A stretch of DNA of 59,717 nt from an uncultured Prevotellaceae bacterium (GTDB lineage: Bacteria; Bacteroidota; Bacteroidia; Bacteroidales; Bacteroidaceae), in assembly GCA_902784565.1 (NCBI GenBank), contig CACZVE010000016.1, positions 1 to 59,717 on the forward strand, given 5' to 3'. A program made the translations under genes and the position numbers. Positions 42,235 through 50,780 of the stretch are shown here, in pieces (positions within the stretch are counted from its first letter, which is position 1; each line of letters opens with the position of its first letter). The notes under the pieces were generated by a model. It did not search any database. It saw nothing but the letters and a program-made list of their open reading frames with translations, and had not been told where the DNA came from.

Positions 42235-42857
42235 ATCGGCAGGTAGATGACGTATTTCTGTTCCTTGAACCAGGGCTCAGCGAAGAAGGTGCTGATGTCG
42301 GTGGTCTGTACAATCTTGTGGAAAGGCTGCGTCTCAGCCTGGAGGTTACCGCCCTTGAGACAGAGGACGCCGTTAGGCAGTGCATTCTGCTGCGGTTTGG
42401 CGATGTTCTTGCGGACAATCTTGACGAGGTCAGGTAGTGGCATGACGGCCCGGCTCACCACAAAGTCAAACTGTCCTTTTTCATCCTCGCCACGCAGATG
42501 TTCAGGGTGACAGTTGGTCAGACCGATGGCACTGCTCACCTCCTGTGCCACACGGATCTTTTTCCCTGTGCCGTCGATGAGTTTGAACTGTACCTCGGGA
42601 AAGAGGATGGCGAGTGGAATACCAGGAAATCCGCCTCCCGTGCCGAAGTCGAGGACCTGGGTGCCGGGACGGAAATGGATGACCTTGGCAATGGCGAGGG
42701 AGTGGAGCACGTGGTGCTCATAGAGATTGTCGATATCCTTACGCGAGATGACGTTGATCTTCGCGTTCCAGTCGCGGTAGAGGGCATCGAGGGCCTGAAA
42801 CTGCTGCAACTGGATGTCGGTGAGATCGGGGAAGTATTTCTCTATGAGGGTTGTCAT
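42231..42857 (-). CDS. rsmG: 16S rRNA (guanine527-N7)-methyltransferase
   Basis: The 208-residue protein has WNAKINVISRKDIDNLYEHH, then HSLAIAKVIHFRPGTQVLDF. The SAM site is DFGTGGGFPGIPLAILFPEV (about 70-89). QFKLIDGTGKKIRVAQEV and FDFVVSRAVMPLPDLV follow. All are standard RsmG (GidB) motifs and the length matches. It methylates the 530 loop of 16S rRNA. It overlaps the preceding and following genes by 4 nt each, forming a three-gene unit. Confidence 0.95.
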   Translation of the reverse strand: MTTLIEKYFPDLTDIQLQQFQALDALYRDWNAKINVISRKDIDNLYEHHVLHSLAIAKVIHFRPGTQVLDFGTGGGFPGIPLAILFPEVQFKLIDGTGKKIRVAQEVSSAIGLTNCHPEHLRGEDEKGQFDFVVSRAVMPLPDLVKIVRKNIAKPQQNALPNGVLCLKGGNLQAETQPFHKIVQTTDISTFFAEPWFKEQKYVIYLPI

Positions 42858-43645
42858 TGCTTATACTCGTCGCGCAGGATTTGGGTGAGGTCGTTGATGG
42901 GGATGATAAGTTCTGTTTCGCCCTGTGTGTGCGGTGCAATCTCGGAAGGGTTGTAGACGAAGGTAACCGTCTCGTCGCCGAGGATGAAGTTGGAGGTGGG
43001 ATACATCTGCATGCCTGCAAGGTAGCCCTGCTGGCGCAGGTCAGAGATATCGTTGACGCCAATCTTCTCGCAAAGGGCTTTCTGAAGCACAGCGGTGAGC
43101 AGGTTCTCGAAGCCGGGCACAAAGACATCGTTGAGTCCCAACAGCCGACCGGTCTGCACGTCGAAGTTCATGATGTTACGCATGTTGACACTGCGTGCGC
43201 CACCCTCGAAATAGTCGATGGTGGCGATGAAGGCCATCGAGTTCTTACTGCCTTGGAGGGCTTTGCTGGTAATGACGTAATGGTAGTCGTACCAGGAATG
43301 CTTGGCGGTGTCGGCACGGTCCTGATTATAGAGGGGCAGGAGGTTGCGGGCGTAGGTGCCGGTATAGGTGTTGGCAAACGAGTCGGCGGCCTGTTGCATG
43401 GTGAGTTCCTCCATGTTGAGCAGTCGCTTCTGGATGATACGGTTGACGACCTCCCCCTTATGTCCGTTTATCTCGGAGGCAGTGGCTATCTGCAGGTGGA
43501 CGGCACACTTGGGCGAGTTCTCGTCGTTTGAGAGTTTGACCTCCTTGTCGGCAATGACGTCGCCGAAGACAATGGTGTTGTCAATCTCTGTCGAACAGGC
43601 CAGAACAAAACAGGCCATGAGGGCGGTAAAAAAGTATTTCTTCAT
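42854..43645 (-). CDS. DUF3298-type (RsiV-like) lipoprotein
   Basis: The 263-residue protein has the lipoprotein leader MKKYFFTALMACFVLACS, with the lipid cysteine at 17. The body has YDYHYVITSKALQG, MAFIATIDYFEGGARSV and NMRNIMNFDVQTGRLLGLND, the DUF4163/DUF3298 pattern. ILGDETVTFVYNPSEIAPH and IIPINDLTQILR follow. Related domains occur in the anti-sigma factor RsiV, where they bind lysozyme. This one lacks an anti-sigma region. It is the first gene of the unit with rsmG and the MBL hydrolase. Confidence 0.85.
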   Translation of the reverse strand: MKKYFFTALMACFVLACSTEIDNTIVFGDVIADKEVKLSNDENSPKCAVHLQIATASEINGHKGEVVNRIIQKRLLNMEELTMQQAADSFANTYTGTYARNLLPLYNQDRADTAKHSWYDYHYVITSKALQGSKNSMAFIATIDYFEGGARSVNMRNIMNFDVQTGRLLGLNDVFVPGFENLLTAVLQKALCEKIGVNDISDLRQQGYLAGMQMYPTSNFILGDETVTFVYNPSEIAPHTQGETELIIPINDLTQILRDEYKQ

Positions 43646-43677
43646 GCGAAAAGCGTTATTATCCTAAAATTTCCATG

Positions 43678-43709
43678 CAAAAGTACACTTAAATTAGGAA
43701 ATAGGCAAA
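43678..43709 (-). promoter_or_regulatory. Promoter for the DUF3298/rsmG/MBL operon
   Basis: On the minus strand TTTG (43706-43709) and TACTTTTG (43678-43685) are 20 bp apart; ATG 43645 is 32 bp downstream. Confidence 0.65.
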
Positions 43710-43727
43710 GAAATCATAAAAAAGTTG

Positions 43728-43735
43728 TATTTTTG
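43728..43735 (+). promoter_or_regulatory. -7 promoter element for the HAD/MFS/nadE operon
   Basis: TATTTTTG matches TAnnTTTG and lies 13 bp before ATG 43749, so the leader would be very short. Confidence 0.55.
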
Positions 43736-43748
43736 CACCGAAATTTGC

Positions 43749-44405
43749 ATGCTGATGAGTGAAAACGTACTGAAAGCAGCCCTCTTCGACCTCGACGGTG
43801 TGGTGTTCGACACGGAACCGCAGTACTCTGTGTTCTGGGGTAGCCAGTGTCGTCTGTACCATCCGGAGCATCCGGGACTGGAGAACGAGATCAAGGGGAT
43901 GACGCTGACGGAGATCTACGACCAGTGGTTCAGTGGACCGCTGTTGTCGGAGCAAGCGACAATCACTGAACGTCTGAATGCCTACGAGCAGCAGATGCAC
44001 TACGACTATATCGATGGCTTCGAGGCGTTGATTGCCGACCTGCATCGTCATGGGGTACGTACGGCTGTGGTTACCAGCAGTAATGTGCCGAAGATGGAGA
44101 GCGTGTACAGGCATCAGGAGAACTTCAAGTCGTTGTTTGATGCCATCCTCACCTCGGAGGATTTTGATCGTAGCAAGCCCGATCCGGACTGTTATCTCAA
44201 AGCGGCGCAACGTCTTGAGGCCCAGTCTGATGAGTGTGTGGTATTCGAGGATAGTTTCAATGGCTTGCGCTCAGGTCGTGCTGCCCGTATGAAGGTGGTT
44301 GGCGTGGCTACAACCAATCCTATTGAACAGATTGCGCCACTCTCCGACATGCAGATTACAGACTACCGAACGGTGGATTACGAGACTTTAAAAAGACTGT
44401 TATGA
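43749..44405 (+). CDS. HAD-superfamily phosphatase/phosphomutase
   Basis: The protein has about 218 residues. Motif I is LFDLDGVVFDTEPQ with nucleophile and acid Asp, motif II is TAVVTSSNVPKM, and motifs III and IV are SKPDPDCYLKAA and VFEDSFNGLRSG. A helical cap lies after motif I. This is the beta-phosphoglucomutase-like subfamily; the substrate is not clear. ATG at 43749 or 43755 could start it. The stop overlaps the MFS start by 4 nt. Confidence 0.9.
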   Translation: MLMSENVLKAALFDLDGVVFDTEPQYSVFWGSQCRLYHPEHPGLENEIKGMTLTEIYDQWFSGPLLSEQATITERLNAYEQQMHYDYIDGFEALIADLHRHGVRTAVVTSSNVPKMESVYRHQENFKSLFDAILTSEDFDRSKPDPDCYLKAAQRLEAQSDECVVFEDSFNGLRSGRAARMKVVGVATTNPIEQIAPLSDMQITDYRTVDYETLKRLL

Positions 44406-45577
44406 ATTCGCAAAATACACCTGTCCATATCCGTCTCTGGCATCATGAATTCTGGCGCATGGCTATTGCCAACCTGTTGCTCACGATGTCGGTCTATATG
44501 TTGATTCCGACGCTGCCCCTCTGGCTGATGTCGGAGCAGCATCTGAGTCAGACGGAGACCGGTTGGGTGATGGGTGCCTTCGGCGTGGGTCTCTTCGTTT
44601 TCGGGCCTTTCACCTCTTTCCTCGTGCAACGTTTCCGTCGGAACATGGTGTGCGTCTGGGCCGTGCTGTTGATGATGGCATGTCTTGGCATGTTCTATTA
44701 CCTTGATGGCTGGCAGGATGCTGTCGACGATCTGACGTTGCTTCTGGCACTGCGGGTACTTTTCGGAGCCGCCTTCGGACTGGCACAGATGGTACTTGCA
44801 AGTACCTTGATTATAGATACCAGTGAGTCGTTCCAACGCACGGAGGCGAATCATGCTGCCTCGTGGTTCGCACGGTTCTCGCTCTCGTTGGGGCCGATGG
44901 CGGCACTGATCATCGGACCGAAACTGGGCTTCCCTATCGTGCTGTTGGTGTCTGGCGGGTGTGCCCTGCTGGCCATTATCCTGATTTTACTGGTACATTT
45001 CCCCTTCCGTGCCCCTGACGATCATGTGCGTGGCGTCAGTCTGGATCGTTTCTTCCTGCCTCACGGATTCCTGCTCTTTGTCAATCTGCTGCTGGTGACG
45101 CTTGCCGCCGGACTGGTGCTGTCGCTCCCGCTCACTTTGCAGTTCTATGCGATGATGATGGTGGGATTCCTGATGGCTATCCTGGCACAGCGGTTCGTGT
45201 TCCGCGAGGCGGAACTGAAGAGCGAGGTGGTGTCAGGACTGGTGCTGGGCATTGCCGCCCTGCTCATGTCGCTGACGCGCAGTCAGGCGGTGGTACACTA
45301 TGTGTCGCCGTTGTTCATGGGCTTCTCCCTTGGCATCATCGGCTCCCGCTTCCTGTTGTTCTTCATCAAGTTGAGTCGTCACTGTCAGCGTGGCACGTCG
45401 CAGTCTACCTACATGCTCGGGTGGGAGAGTGGCATTGCCTTTGGCCTGGGTATCGGCTATGCTGTGTTCCAGTCTGACCGTCAGCAGGTGCTGTTCTCGG
45501 CACTGGCATTGGCGGTGGCAGCCCTCGTGCTTTATCAATATACGCATCATTGGTTTATTCACAACAAAAACAGATAA
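44402..45577 (+). CDS. MFS transporter
   Basis: The 391-residue protein has about twelve hydrophobic segments. MFS landmarks are the first helix MAIANLLLTMSVYMLIPTLP, GVGLFVFGPFTSFLVQRFRR around the helix 2-3 loop, and ALRVLFGAAFGLAQMV. The substrate cannot be inferred. It is coupled to the HAD gene and lies 5 bp before nadE, so it could import a sugar phosphate precursor or export a product, but that is speculation. Confidence 0.87.
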   Translation: MNSQNTPVHIRLWHHEFWRMAIANLLLTMSVYMLIPTLPLWLMSEQHLSQTETGWVMGAFGVGLFVFGPFTSFLVQRFRRNMVCVWAVLLMMACLGMFYYLDGWQDAVDDLTLLLALRVLFGAAFGLAQMVLASTLIIDTSESFQRTEANHAASWFARFSLSLGPMAALIIGPKLGFPIVLLVSGGCALLAIILILLVHFPFRAPDDHVRGVSLDRFFLPHGFLLFVNLLLVTLAAGLVLSLPLTLQFYAMMMVGFLMAILAQRFVFREAELKSEVVSGLVLGIAALLMSLTRSQAVVHYVSPLFMGFSLGIIGSRFLLFFIKLSRHCQRGTSQSTYMLGWESGIAFGLGIGYAVFQSDRQQVLFSALALAVAALVLYQYTHHWFIHNKNR

Positions 45578-45582
45578 CGCTT

Positions 45583-47493
45583 ATGAAATACGGATTTGTC
45601 AAAGTGGCAGCAGCCGTGCCTACCGTGAAGGTGGCAGATGTGGACTACAATGTGCAGCAGATAGAGAGTCTGCTGGCTCAGGCAGAAGGCAAGGGCGTGG
45701 AGGTGATAGTCACCCCGGAACTGTGTCTGACGGGCTATTCCTGCCAGGATCTGTTCCGTGAACAGTTGCTGCTCGATAAGGCCGAGGAGGGTATCATCCA
45801 ACTGCTCGACTTCACCCGCAAACTCGACACCATCCTTATCGTGGGAGCGCCAATTGTCATCAACGGTCTGCTCTACAACAGTGCCGTCGTCATCCAGCGC
45901 GGACAGGTGTTGGGTGTGGTGCCGAAGACTTATCTGCCCAACTACGGCGAGTTCTACGAGAAACGCTGGTTTGCCTCGGCGCAGGATCTGAACCCCACAG
46001 ACATCTATCTGGCAGGCAGTTCTGTGCATGTGAGTGCCGAGCCGGTGCTCTTCACCACAGTCGACGGCGTCAAGTTCGGCGTGGAGATCTGTGAGGATGT
46101 GTGGGCACCCATCCCGCCCAGTAACAACCTTGCTCTGGCTGGGGCCGATATCATCATGAACCTCTCTGCCAGCGATGAACTGATCGGCAAGCACCGTTAT
46201 CTGCGTTCGCTGTTGGCCCAGCAGAGTGCCCGTACCATCAGTGGCTATGTCTATGCCGGCAGCGGCTTCGGAGAGTCCACACAGGATGTGGTCTATGGCG
46301 GCAATGCGATGATCTTCGAGAACGGCAAACTGTTGGTTGAGGGAGAGCGTTTCTCCTTGCAGCCTCAGATTCAGATAGGTCAGATCGATGTAGAGAAACT
46401 GCGTATGGAGCGCCGGCAGAACACCACCTTCATCAATGCCCAGCGTGATGCCAGTGCCTTACATGTCGCTGCGAAGCCTGTGGTGCCGAAGGAGTTTAAA
46501 CTTATCCGCGACATCGACCCACACCCCTTTATTCCGAAGGAGGAGGATATGCAGTCTACTTGCGAGGAGGTGCTCAATATCCAGGTGGGCGGCTTGTGCA
46601 AGCGCCTCTATCATATCAATGCCAAGAAGGCGGTTATCGGCATCAGCGGCGGACTCGACTCCACGTTGGCCCTGCTCGTCACCGTGAAGGCATTCGATAA
46701 ACTCGGACTCGACCGCAAGGGCGTCATCGGTATCACGATGCCAGGCTTCGGCACGACGGACCGTACCTATAATAACGCCATGAAACTGATGCAGACGCTG
46801 GGTGTCACCATCCGTGAGATCAGCATCGCCAAGGCGGTTACGCAGCATTTCGAGGATATAGGCCACGACATCAAACAGCATGATGTCACCTACGAGAATA
46901 GTCAGGCCCGTGAACGGACGCAGATCCTGATGGATGTGGCGAACCAGGTGAACGGACTGGTGGTAGGCACCGGCGACCTCTCCGAACTGGCGTTGGGATG
47001 GGCCACCTATAATGGCGACCACATGTCGATGTACGGCGTGAATGCCGGTGTCCCCAAGACGCTCATCCGTTATCTGGTGAGTTATGTCGCTGGGGAGATG
47101 GCTACGGACACGCTCCTCGACATCATCGACACGCCGATCTCGCCGGAGTTGATACCTGCCGACGAGCACGGACATATCAAGCAGAAGACGGAAGACCTCG
47201 TGGGCCCGTACGAGTTGCACGACTTCTTCATCTATTATTTCCTGCGCTACGGCTTCGGCCCCAAGAAGATCTTCGTGATGGCCCAGAAAGCCTTTGAGAA
47301 GACCTACGACGATGCCACCATCAAGAAATGGCTCACCACCTTCTGCCGCCGCTTCTTCACGCAGCAGTTCAAACGTTCCTGTCTGCCTGACGGCCCGAAG
47401 GTGGGTAGCGTGAGTCTCTCGCCCCGAGGCGACTGGCGCATGCCGAGCGACGCCTCCTATACCTTGTGGGTTAAGGAATGTGAGGGTTTGTAA
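45583..47493 (+). CDS. nadE: Glutamine-dependent NAD+ synthetase
   Basis: The 636-residue protein has two domains. The N-terminal nitrilase-type glutaminase (about 1-290) has VTPELCLTGYSCQDLF, KTYLPNYGEFYEKRWF and GVEICEDVW with the catalytic Cys. The C-terminal synthetase has the PP-loop VIGISGGLDSTLALLVTVKA, GTGDLSELALGWATYNGDHM and later KRSCLPDGPKVGSVSLSPRG. It amidates nicotinic acid adenine dinucleotide to NAD+. ATG at 45583 is chosen over the in-frame ATG at 45550 inside the MFS gene because homologues start (M)KYGFVKVAAA. Confidence 0.96.
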   Translation: MKYGFVKVAAAVPTVKVADVDYNVQQIESLLAQAEGKGVEVIVTPELCLTGYSCQDLFREQLLLDKAEEGIIQLLDFTRKLDTILIVGAPIVINGLLYNSAVVIQRGQVLGVVPKTYLPNYGEFYEKRWFASAQDLNPTDIYLAGSSVHVSAEPVLFTTVDGVKFGVEICEDVWAPIPPSNNLALAGADIIMNLSASDELIGKHRYLRSLLAQQSARTISGYVYAGSGFGESTQDVVYGGNAMIFENGKLLVEGERFSLQPQIQIGQIDVEKLRMERRQNTTFINAQRDASALHVAAKPVVPKEFKLIRDIDPHPFIPKEEDMQSTCEEVLNIQVGGLCKRLYHINAKKAVIGISGGLDSTLALLVTVKAFDKLGLDRKGVIGITMPGFGTTDRTYNNAMKLMQTLGVTIREISIAKAVTQHFEDIGHDIKQHDVTYENSQARERTQILMDVANQVNGLVVGTGDLSELALGWATYNGDHMSMYGVNAGVPKTLIRYLVSYVAGEMATDTLLDIIDTPISPELIPADEHGHIKQKTEDLVGPYELHDFFIYYFLRYGFGPKKIFVMAQKAFEKTYDDATIKKWLTTFCRRFFTQQFKRSCLPDGPKVGSVSLSPRGDWRMPSDASYTLWVKECEGL

Positions 47494-47530
47494 ATATTAC
47501 TATGAGTACGCTCAGATTTAGCATCATATA

Positions 47531-47570
47531 ATGAGGGCTGGCAGCGTTTGACAGTCAGTCCTCATTGTTT
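47531..47570 (+). terminator. Probable terminator after nadE
   Basis: ATGAGGGCTG (47531-47540) pairs with CAGTCCTCAT (47556-47565) with one G-U wobble, followed by TGTTT. Confidence 0.6.
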
Positions 47571-47581
47571 AGAGTCCGCCA

Positions 47582-47643
47582 TTACACATCGTTCCTTACA
47601 CATCGTTCCTGTCCCCCTGTGTAAATTCCTGTCCCCTGTGTAA
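47582..47643. repeat. REP-like nested inverted repeat downstream of nadE
   Basis: TTACACATCGTTCC occurs twice in tandem. Two copies of a TGTCCCC...TGTGTAA unit follow. The outer TTACACA (47582-47588) pairs with TGTGTAA (47637-47643) and the inner pair is 47596-47602 with 47618-47624. GTCCCC cores resemble those of the in-gene palindromes. Confidence 0.7.
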
Positions 47644-47653
47644 AATTGAATCA

Positions 47654-47689
47654 GAAATATATTCCCATTATTTTTGGGGAATATATTTC
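47654..47689. repeat. Perfect 13-bp inverted repeat
   Basis: GAAATATATTCCC (47654-47666) and GGGAATATATTTC (47677-47689) are exact reverse complements. The same AAATATATTCCC arm recurs at about 47820 and 47861 inside the following tandem array. Confidence 0.8.
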
Positions 47690-47694
47690 GTGAG

Positions 47695-47899
47695 CAAAAA
47701 ATAATGATTTGCTACAAATCTAAATATTCTAATTATATAATATAATGATTTGCTGCAAAACTAAATAATCTATCTTTAAAAAATAATGATTTGTTGCAAA
47801 ACTAAATAATTCAAACTCAAAATATATTCCCTTTCTACAAAACTAAATATTTTAAGTCTGAAATATATTCCCATTCTACAAAACTAAATATTTTGAATC
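47695..47899. repeat. 41-bp tandem repeat array, five units
   Basis: The phrase CAAAACTAAATAWT recurs at 47715, 47756, 47797, 47838 and 47879, an exact 41-bp step four times. Early units carry ATAATGATTTGCTG; later ones carry AAATATATTCCC in the same place. It is AT-rich with no open frame. With the two repeats before it and the relic after it, it fills the 490-bp gene-free stretch between nadE and clpC. Confidence 0.88.
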
Positions 47900-47904
47900 T
47901 CAAA

Positions 47905-47937
47905 TATGGCCCCCCAAAATCTGGGGCAACATATTGC
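47905..47937. repeat. Single relic of the 3.4-3.9 kb repeat
   Basis: AATCTGGGGCAACAT (15 nt) at 47918 is identical to 3851-3865 in the left array. A CCCCCAAAATCTGGGG inverted repeat surrounds it. Confidence 0.7.
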
Positions 47938-47979
47938 AGAGTCAGAGAATACGCACTAAGAGTAAATGTAGTTAGAAAA

Positions 47980-48002
47980 GGAGTTAGCAAAACGCTAACT
48001 CC
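47980..48002 (-). terminator. Terminator overlapping the clpC stop codon
   Basis: GGAGTTAGC and GCTAACTCC form a perfect 9-bp stem around AAAAC. On the minus strand TTTTC follows. The clpC stop is inside the stem. Confidence 0.75.
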
Positions 48003-50524
48003 TCTTTGTCGGCGGACTTGGTGATGTGGATGGTGGCACCGGGTTCAAGGTTGCCGTTCACGATGAGGTCGCTGATGCCATCCTCGATATAGTTCTGAAT
48101 GGCCCGTTTCAACGGACGGGCACCAAACTGTACGTCGTAGCCCTTGGAAGCCACAAACTCCTTGGCTTCTTCGGAAAGGTCGATATGATAGCCAATCTGT
48201 TCGATGCGCTGGTACAGTCCCTTCAGTTCGATGTCGATGATCTGCTTGATGGCCTCTAAGTCGAGTTGGTCGAAAGTGATGATCTCATCCAAGCGGTTCA
48301 GGAATTCTGGCGAGAACTGTTTCGAAAGCGCCTTCTGCACGATGTTGCGGGCATGTTCCTTATCTTGTTCGTTGAGGGCGAGCCCATTATTGCCAGAGGC
48401 ACTGAAGCCCACGCCCCGTCCGAAGTCCTTCAACTGACGGGTACCGGCATTCGAGGTCATGATGATGACGGTGTTGCGGAAATCCACAAAACGTCCGTTG
48501 CCGTCGGTGAGGCGTCCCTCATCAAGCACCTGCAGGAGCAGGTTGTAGACATTGGCATGTGCCTTCTCAATCTCGTCGAGCAGGACGATGGAGTAGGGAT
48601 GACGGCGCACACGCTCCGTCAGTTGTCCGCCTTCCTCATAGCCCACATAGCCCGGAGGCGCACCAATCAGGCGTGAGGTGTTGAAACTCTCCGTATATTC
48701 GCTCATGTCGATGCGGATGAGGGCGTCGCTGCTGCCGAACATAAACTCTGCCAGTTTCTTGGCGAGATAGGTCTTACCGACACCTGTAGGACCGAGGAAC
48801 ATGAAGACACCGATGGGATGGTTGGGCTCTTTCAGTCCCACGCGGTTGCGTTGGATGGCCTTTACCATCTTCTCAATCGCCTTATCCTGACCGATGACGG
48901 CTCCTTTCAACTCATCCATCATGCCTTTCAGACGGACACCCTCCTGTTCTGCCATCCGCTGGACGGGTACCCCTGTCATCATCGACACCACATTGGCTAC
49001 CTGTTCGGCATCGACCACCTGACACTCTTCATCCTCGCCACTCTGCCACTTCAGGTTCAGTTCCTTCAGACGGAGATCCAGTTGTGCCTGACGATCCCGG
49101 TAGCCTGCTGCCAGTTCATAGTCCTGATTCTTGACAGCCGCATTCTTACGTTCCTTCACCTGGGCAATCTCTTTCTCTACCTCGAGAATCTCTGGCGGAA
49201 TCTGTGCATTAGACAAATGTACGCGAGAACCTGTCTCATCCATTGCATCAATCGCCTTATCAGGCATAAAACGGTCTGTCACATAGCGGTCTGTCAATTT
49301 GACACATGCCACGAGAGCCTCGTCGGTATAGGTGACGTGGTGGTGATGCTCGTAACGATCCTTGATATTACGCAGTATCTGTAAGGTCTCTTCCTGAGTT
49401 GTCGGCTCTACCTGTACTTTCTGGAAACGGCGTTCCAGAGCACCGTCCTTCTCCACGGAATTACGGTATTCGTCGAGGGTGGTAGCACCGATACACTGCA
49501 TGGTGCCGCGTGCCAGGGCGGGTTTCATGATGTTGGCAGCATCCATGCTGCCTGGTGTAGAACCAGCACCGATGATGGTGTGTATCTCGTCGATAAACAC
49601 AATGACGTCGGGGTTCTGCTCTATCTCCTTCATCAGGGCCTTCAGACGTTCCTCGAACTGTCCACGGTACTTCGTGCCAGCCACCACACCCGTCATGTCG
49701 AGGGTGTAGATGCGTTTGTCGAAGAGCATGGGCGAGGTATGATGCTCAGCAATCTGCTGGGCCAGTCCTTCCACGATGGCACTCTTACCCACACCGGGTT
49801 CTCCGATAAGGATGGGATTGTTCTTCTTGCGACGACCCAGAATCTCCACGACACGTTGGATCTCCTTCTCACGACCCACACAGGGATCGAGTTTTCCCTC
49901 GAGGGCAGCCTGTGTCAGGTCTGTGCCGAAGGTGTCGAGCACAGGGGTCTTCGAGGCAGGCTTCTGAGTCTGTGTGGTGGTTGTGCTGGATTTTGCGGAA
50001 CTTCCAGATTTTCCAGATGCACCCGTCTCCTCGAATTCTTCCTCGTCTTCGTCGGGCAGACCTATGCCATTGGTGATACTATTGGTCTTTGGGGCGTTAA
50101 GCAACGCCAGTACGTCCTCGTAATTCATACTGTTCAATTCTAATACTTGTTTGGCTCCATTGTTGACGGCATCATGCAGGATGGCGAGCAACAGGTGTTG
50201 TTCGTTGACATTCGTAGATCTCTGTATACGTGCCTCAAGCACAGCGAGTTTCAGAATATTGCTTGCCTTTTCGTTGAGAACCAGTTCATGGGTGTAGATG
50301 GGCATGTTCAACTCATCCTCACGTACCTTATTCTCGAGTTCCGTCTTGATGGATTGTAAATTCAGATTCAACCGGTGGAACACATCGATCACCGGACTAT
50401 CCTTCATCCTCAACAGACCCAGAAGCAGATGTTCCGGACCTACCGAGCGACTGGCCAATCTTGCAGCCTCCTCACGGGAGTAGGCAAGTATTTCAGATAC
50501 CTTAGGTGAAAACTGGCTGGACAT
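47984..50524 (-). CDS. clpC: ClpC-type Hsp100 ATPase
   Basis: The 846-residue protein has an N-terminal Clp_N double repeat ([20 protein letters not shown]), an acidic/Ser-Thr linker (about 158-190), AAA1 with [16 protein letters not shown], a UVR-like middle ([19 protein letters not shown]), and AAA2 with [20 protein letters not shown] and the late [19 protein letters not shown]. The UVR segment and M-domain size mark ClpC rather than ClpB. It unfolds proteins for ClpP. Its leader carries a TAGTAAA-type short repeat next to the ATG. Confidence 0.95.
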   Translation of the reverse strand: MSSQFSPKVSEILAYSREEAARLASRSVGPEHLLLGLLRMKDSPVIDVFHRLNLNLQSIKTELENKVREDELNMPIYTHELVLNEKASNILKLAVLEARIQRSTNVNEQHLLLAILHDAVNNGAKQVLELNSMNYEDVLALLNAPKTNSITNGIGLPDEDEEEFEETGASGKSGSSAKSSTTTTQTQKPASKTPVLDTFGTDLTQAALEGKLDPCVGREKEIQRVVEILGRRKKNNPILIGEPGVGKSAIVEGLAQQIAEHHTSPMLFDKRIYTLDMTGVVAGTKYRGQFEERLKALMKEIEQNPDVIVFIDEIHTIIGAGSTPGSMDAANIMKPALARGTMQCIGATTLDEYRNSVEKDGALERRFQKVQVEPTTQEETLQILRNIKDRYEHHHHVTYTDEALVACVKLTDRYVTDRFMPDKAIDAMDETGSRVHLSNAQIPPEILEVEKEIAQVKERKNAAVKNQDYELAAGYRDRQAQLDLRLKELNLKWQSGEDEECQVVDAEQVANVVSMMTGVPVQRMAEQEGVRLKGMMDELKGAVIGQDKAIEKMVKAIQRNRVGLKEPNHPIGVFMFLGPTGVGKTYLAKKLAEFMFGSSDALIRIDMSEYTESFNTSRLIGAPPGYVGYEEGGQLTERVRRHPYSIVLLDEIEKAHANVYNLLLQVLDEGRLTDGNGRFVDFRNTVIIMTSNAGTRQLKDFGRGVGFSASGNNGLALNEQDKEHARNIVQKALSKQFSPEFLNRLDEIITFDQLDLEAIKQIIDIELKGLYQRIEQIGYHIDLSEEAKEFVASKGYDVQFGARPLKRAIQNYIEDGISDLIVNGNLEPGATIHITKSADKEELAFC

Positions 50525-50564
50525 TTAATTTACTATTTTACTATTTACTATTTACAATTTTCTG

Positions 50565-50572
50565 CAAAGTTA
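50565..50572 (-). promoter_or_regulatory. -7 promoter element for clpC
   Basis: CAAAGTTA is TAACTTTG on the minus strand, 40 bp before ATG 50524. No CtsR-like operator is recognised. Confidence 0.55.
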
Positions 50573-50636
50573 CGAATTATTCTGCAAACACCATGCCAAA
50601 TCTTTAGAAAACTTTCAGCAAAAATAACTTAAAAGG

Positions 50637-50668
50637 TTTGGTGGGTACGAAAAAAATGACTACCTTTG
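50637..50668 (+). promoter_or_regulatory. Promoter for gyrA
   Basis: TTTG (50637-50640) and TACCTTTG (50661-50668) are 20 bp apart. The leader to ATG 50781 is about 105 nt, long for this window, and ends in TTGTCAAAT/TTGTAAAT short repeats. Confidence 0.7.
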
Positions 50669-50780
50669 CACGGTTAAAAACGCGTCAGAGGGGCTGAAAA
50701 GTGCCTTAAACGCAAAATCGCGCTTTTTTAGCGCACAAAAAAATTGTCAAATTGTAAATTGTCAAATAGTAAATTAATCG

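Noticed and set aside
47695-47899. CRISPR array or origin iterons
   Set aside because: The 41-bp units are continuous with no spacers, and no replication initiator gene or DnaA-box cluster is evident between nadE and clpC.
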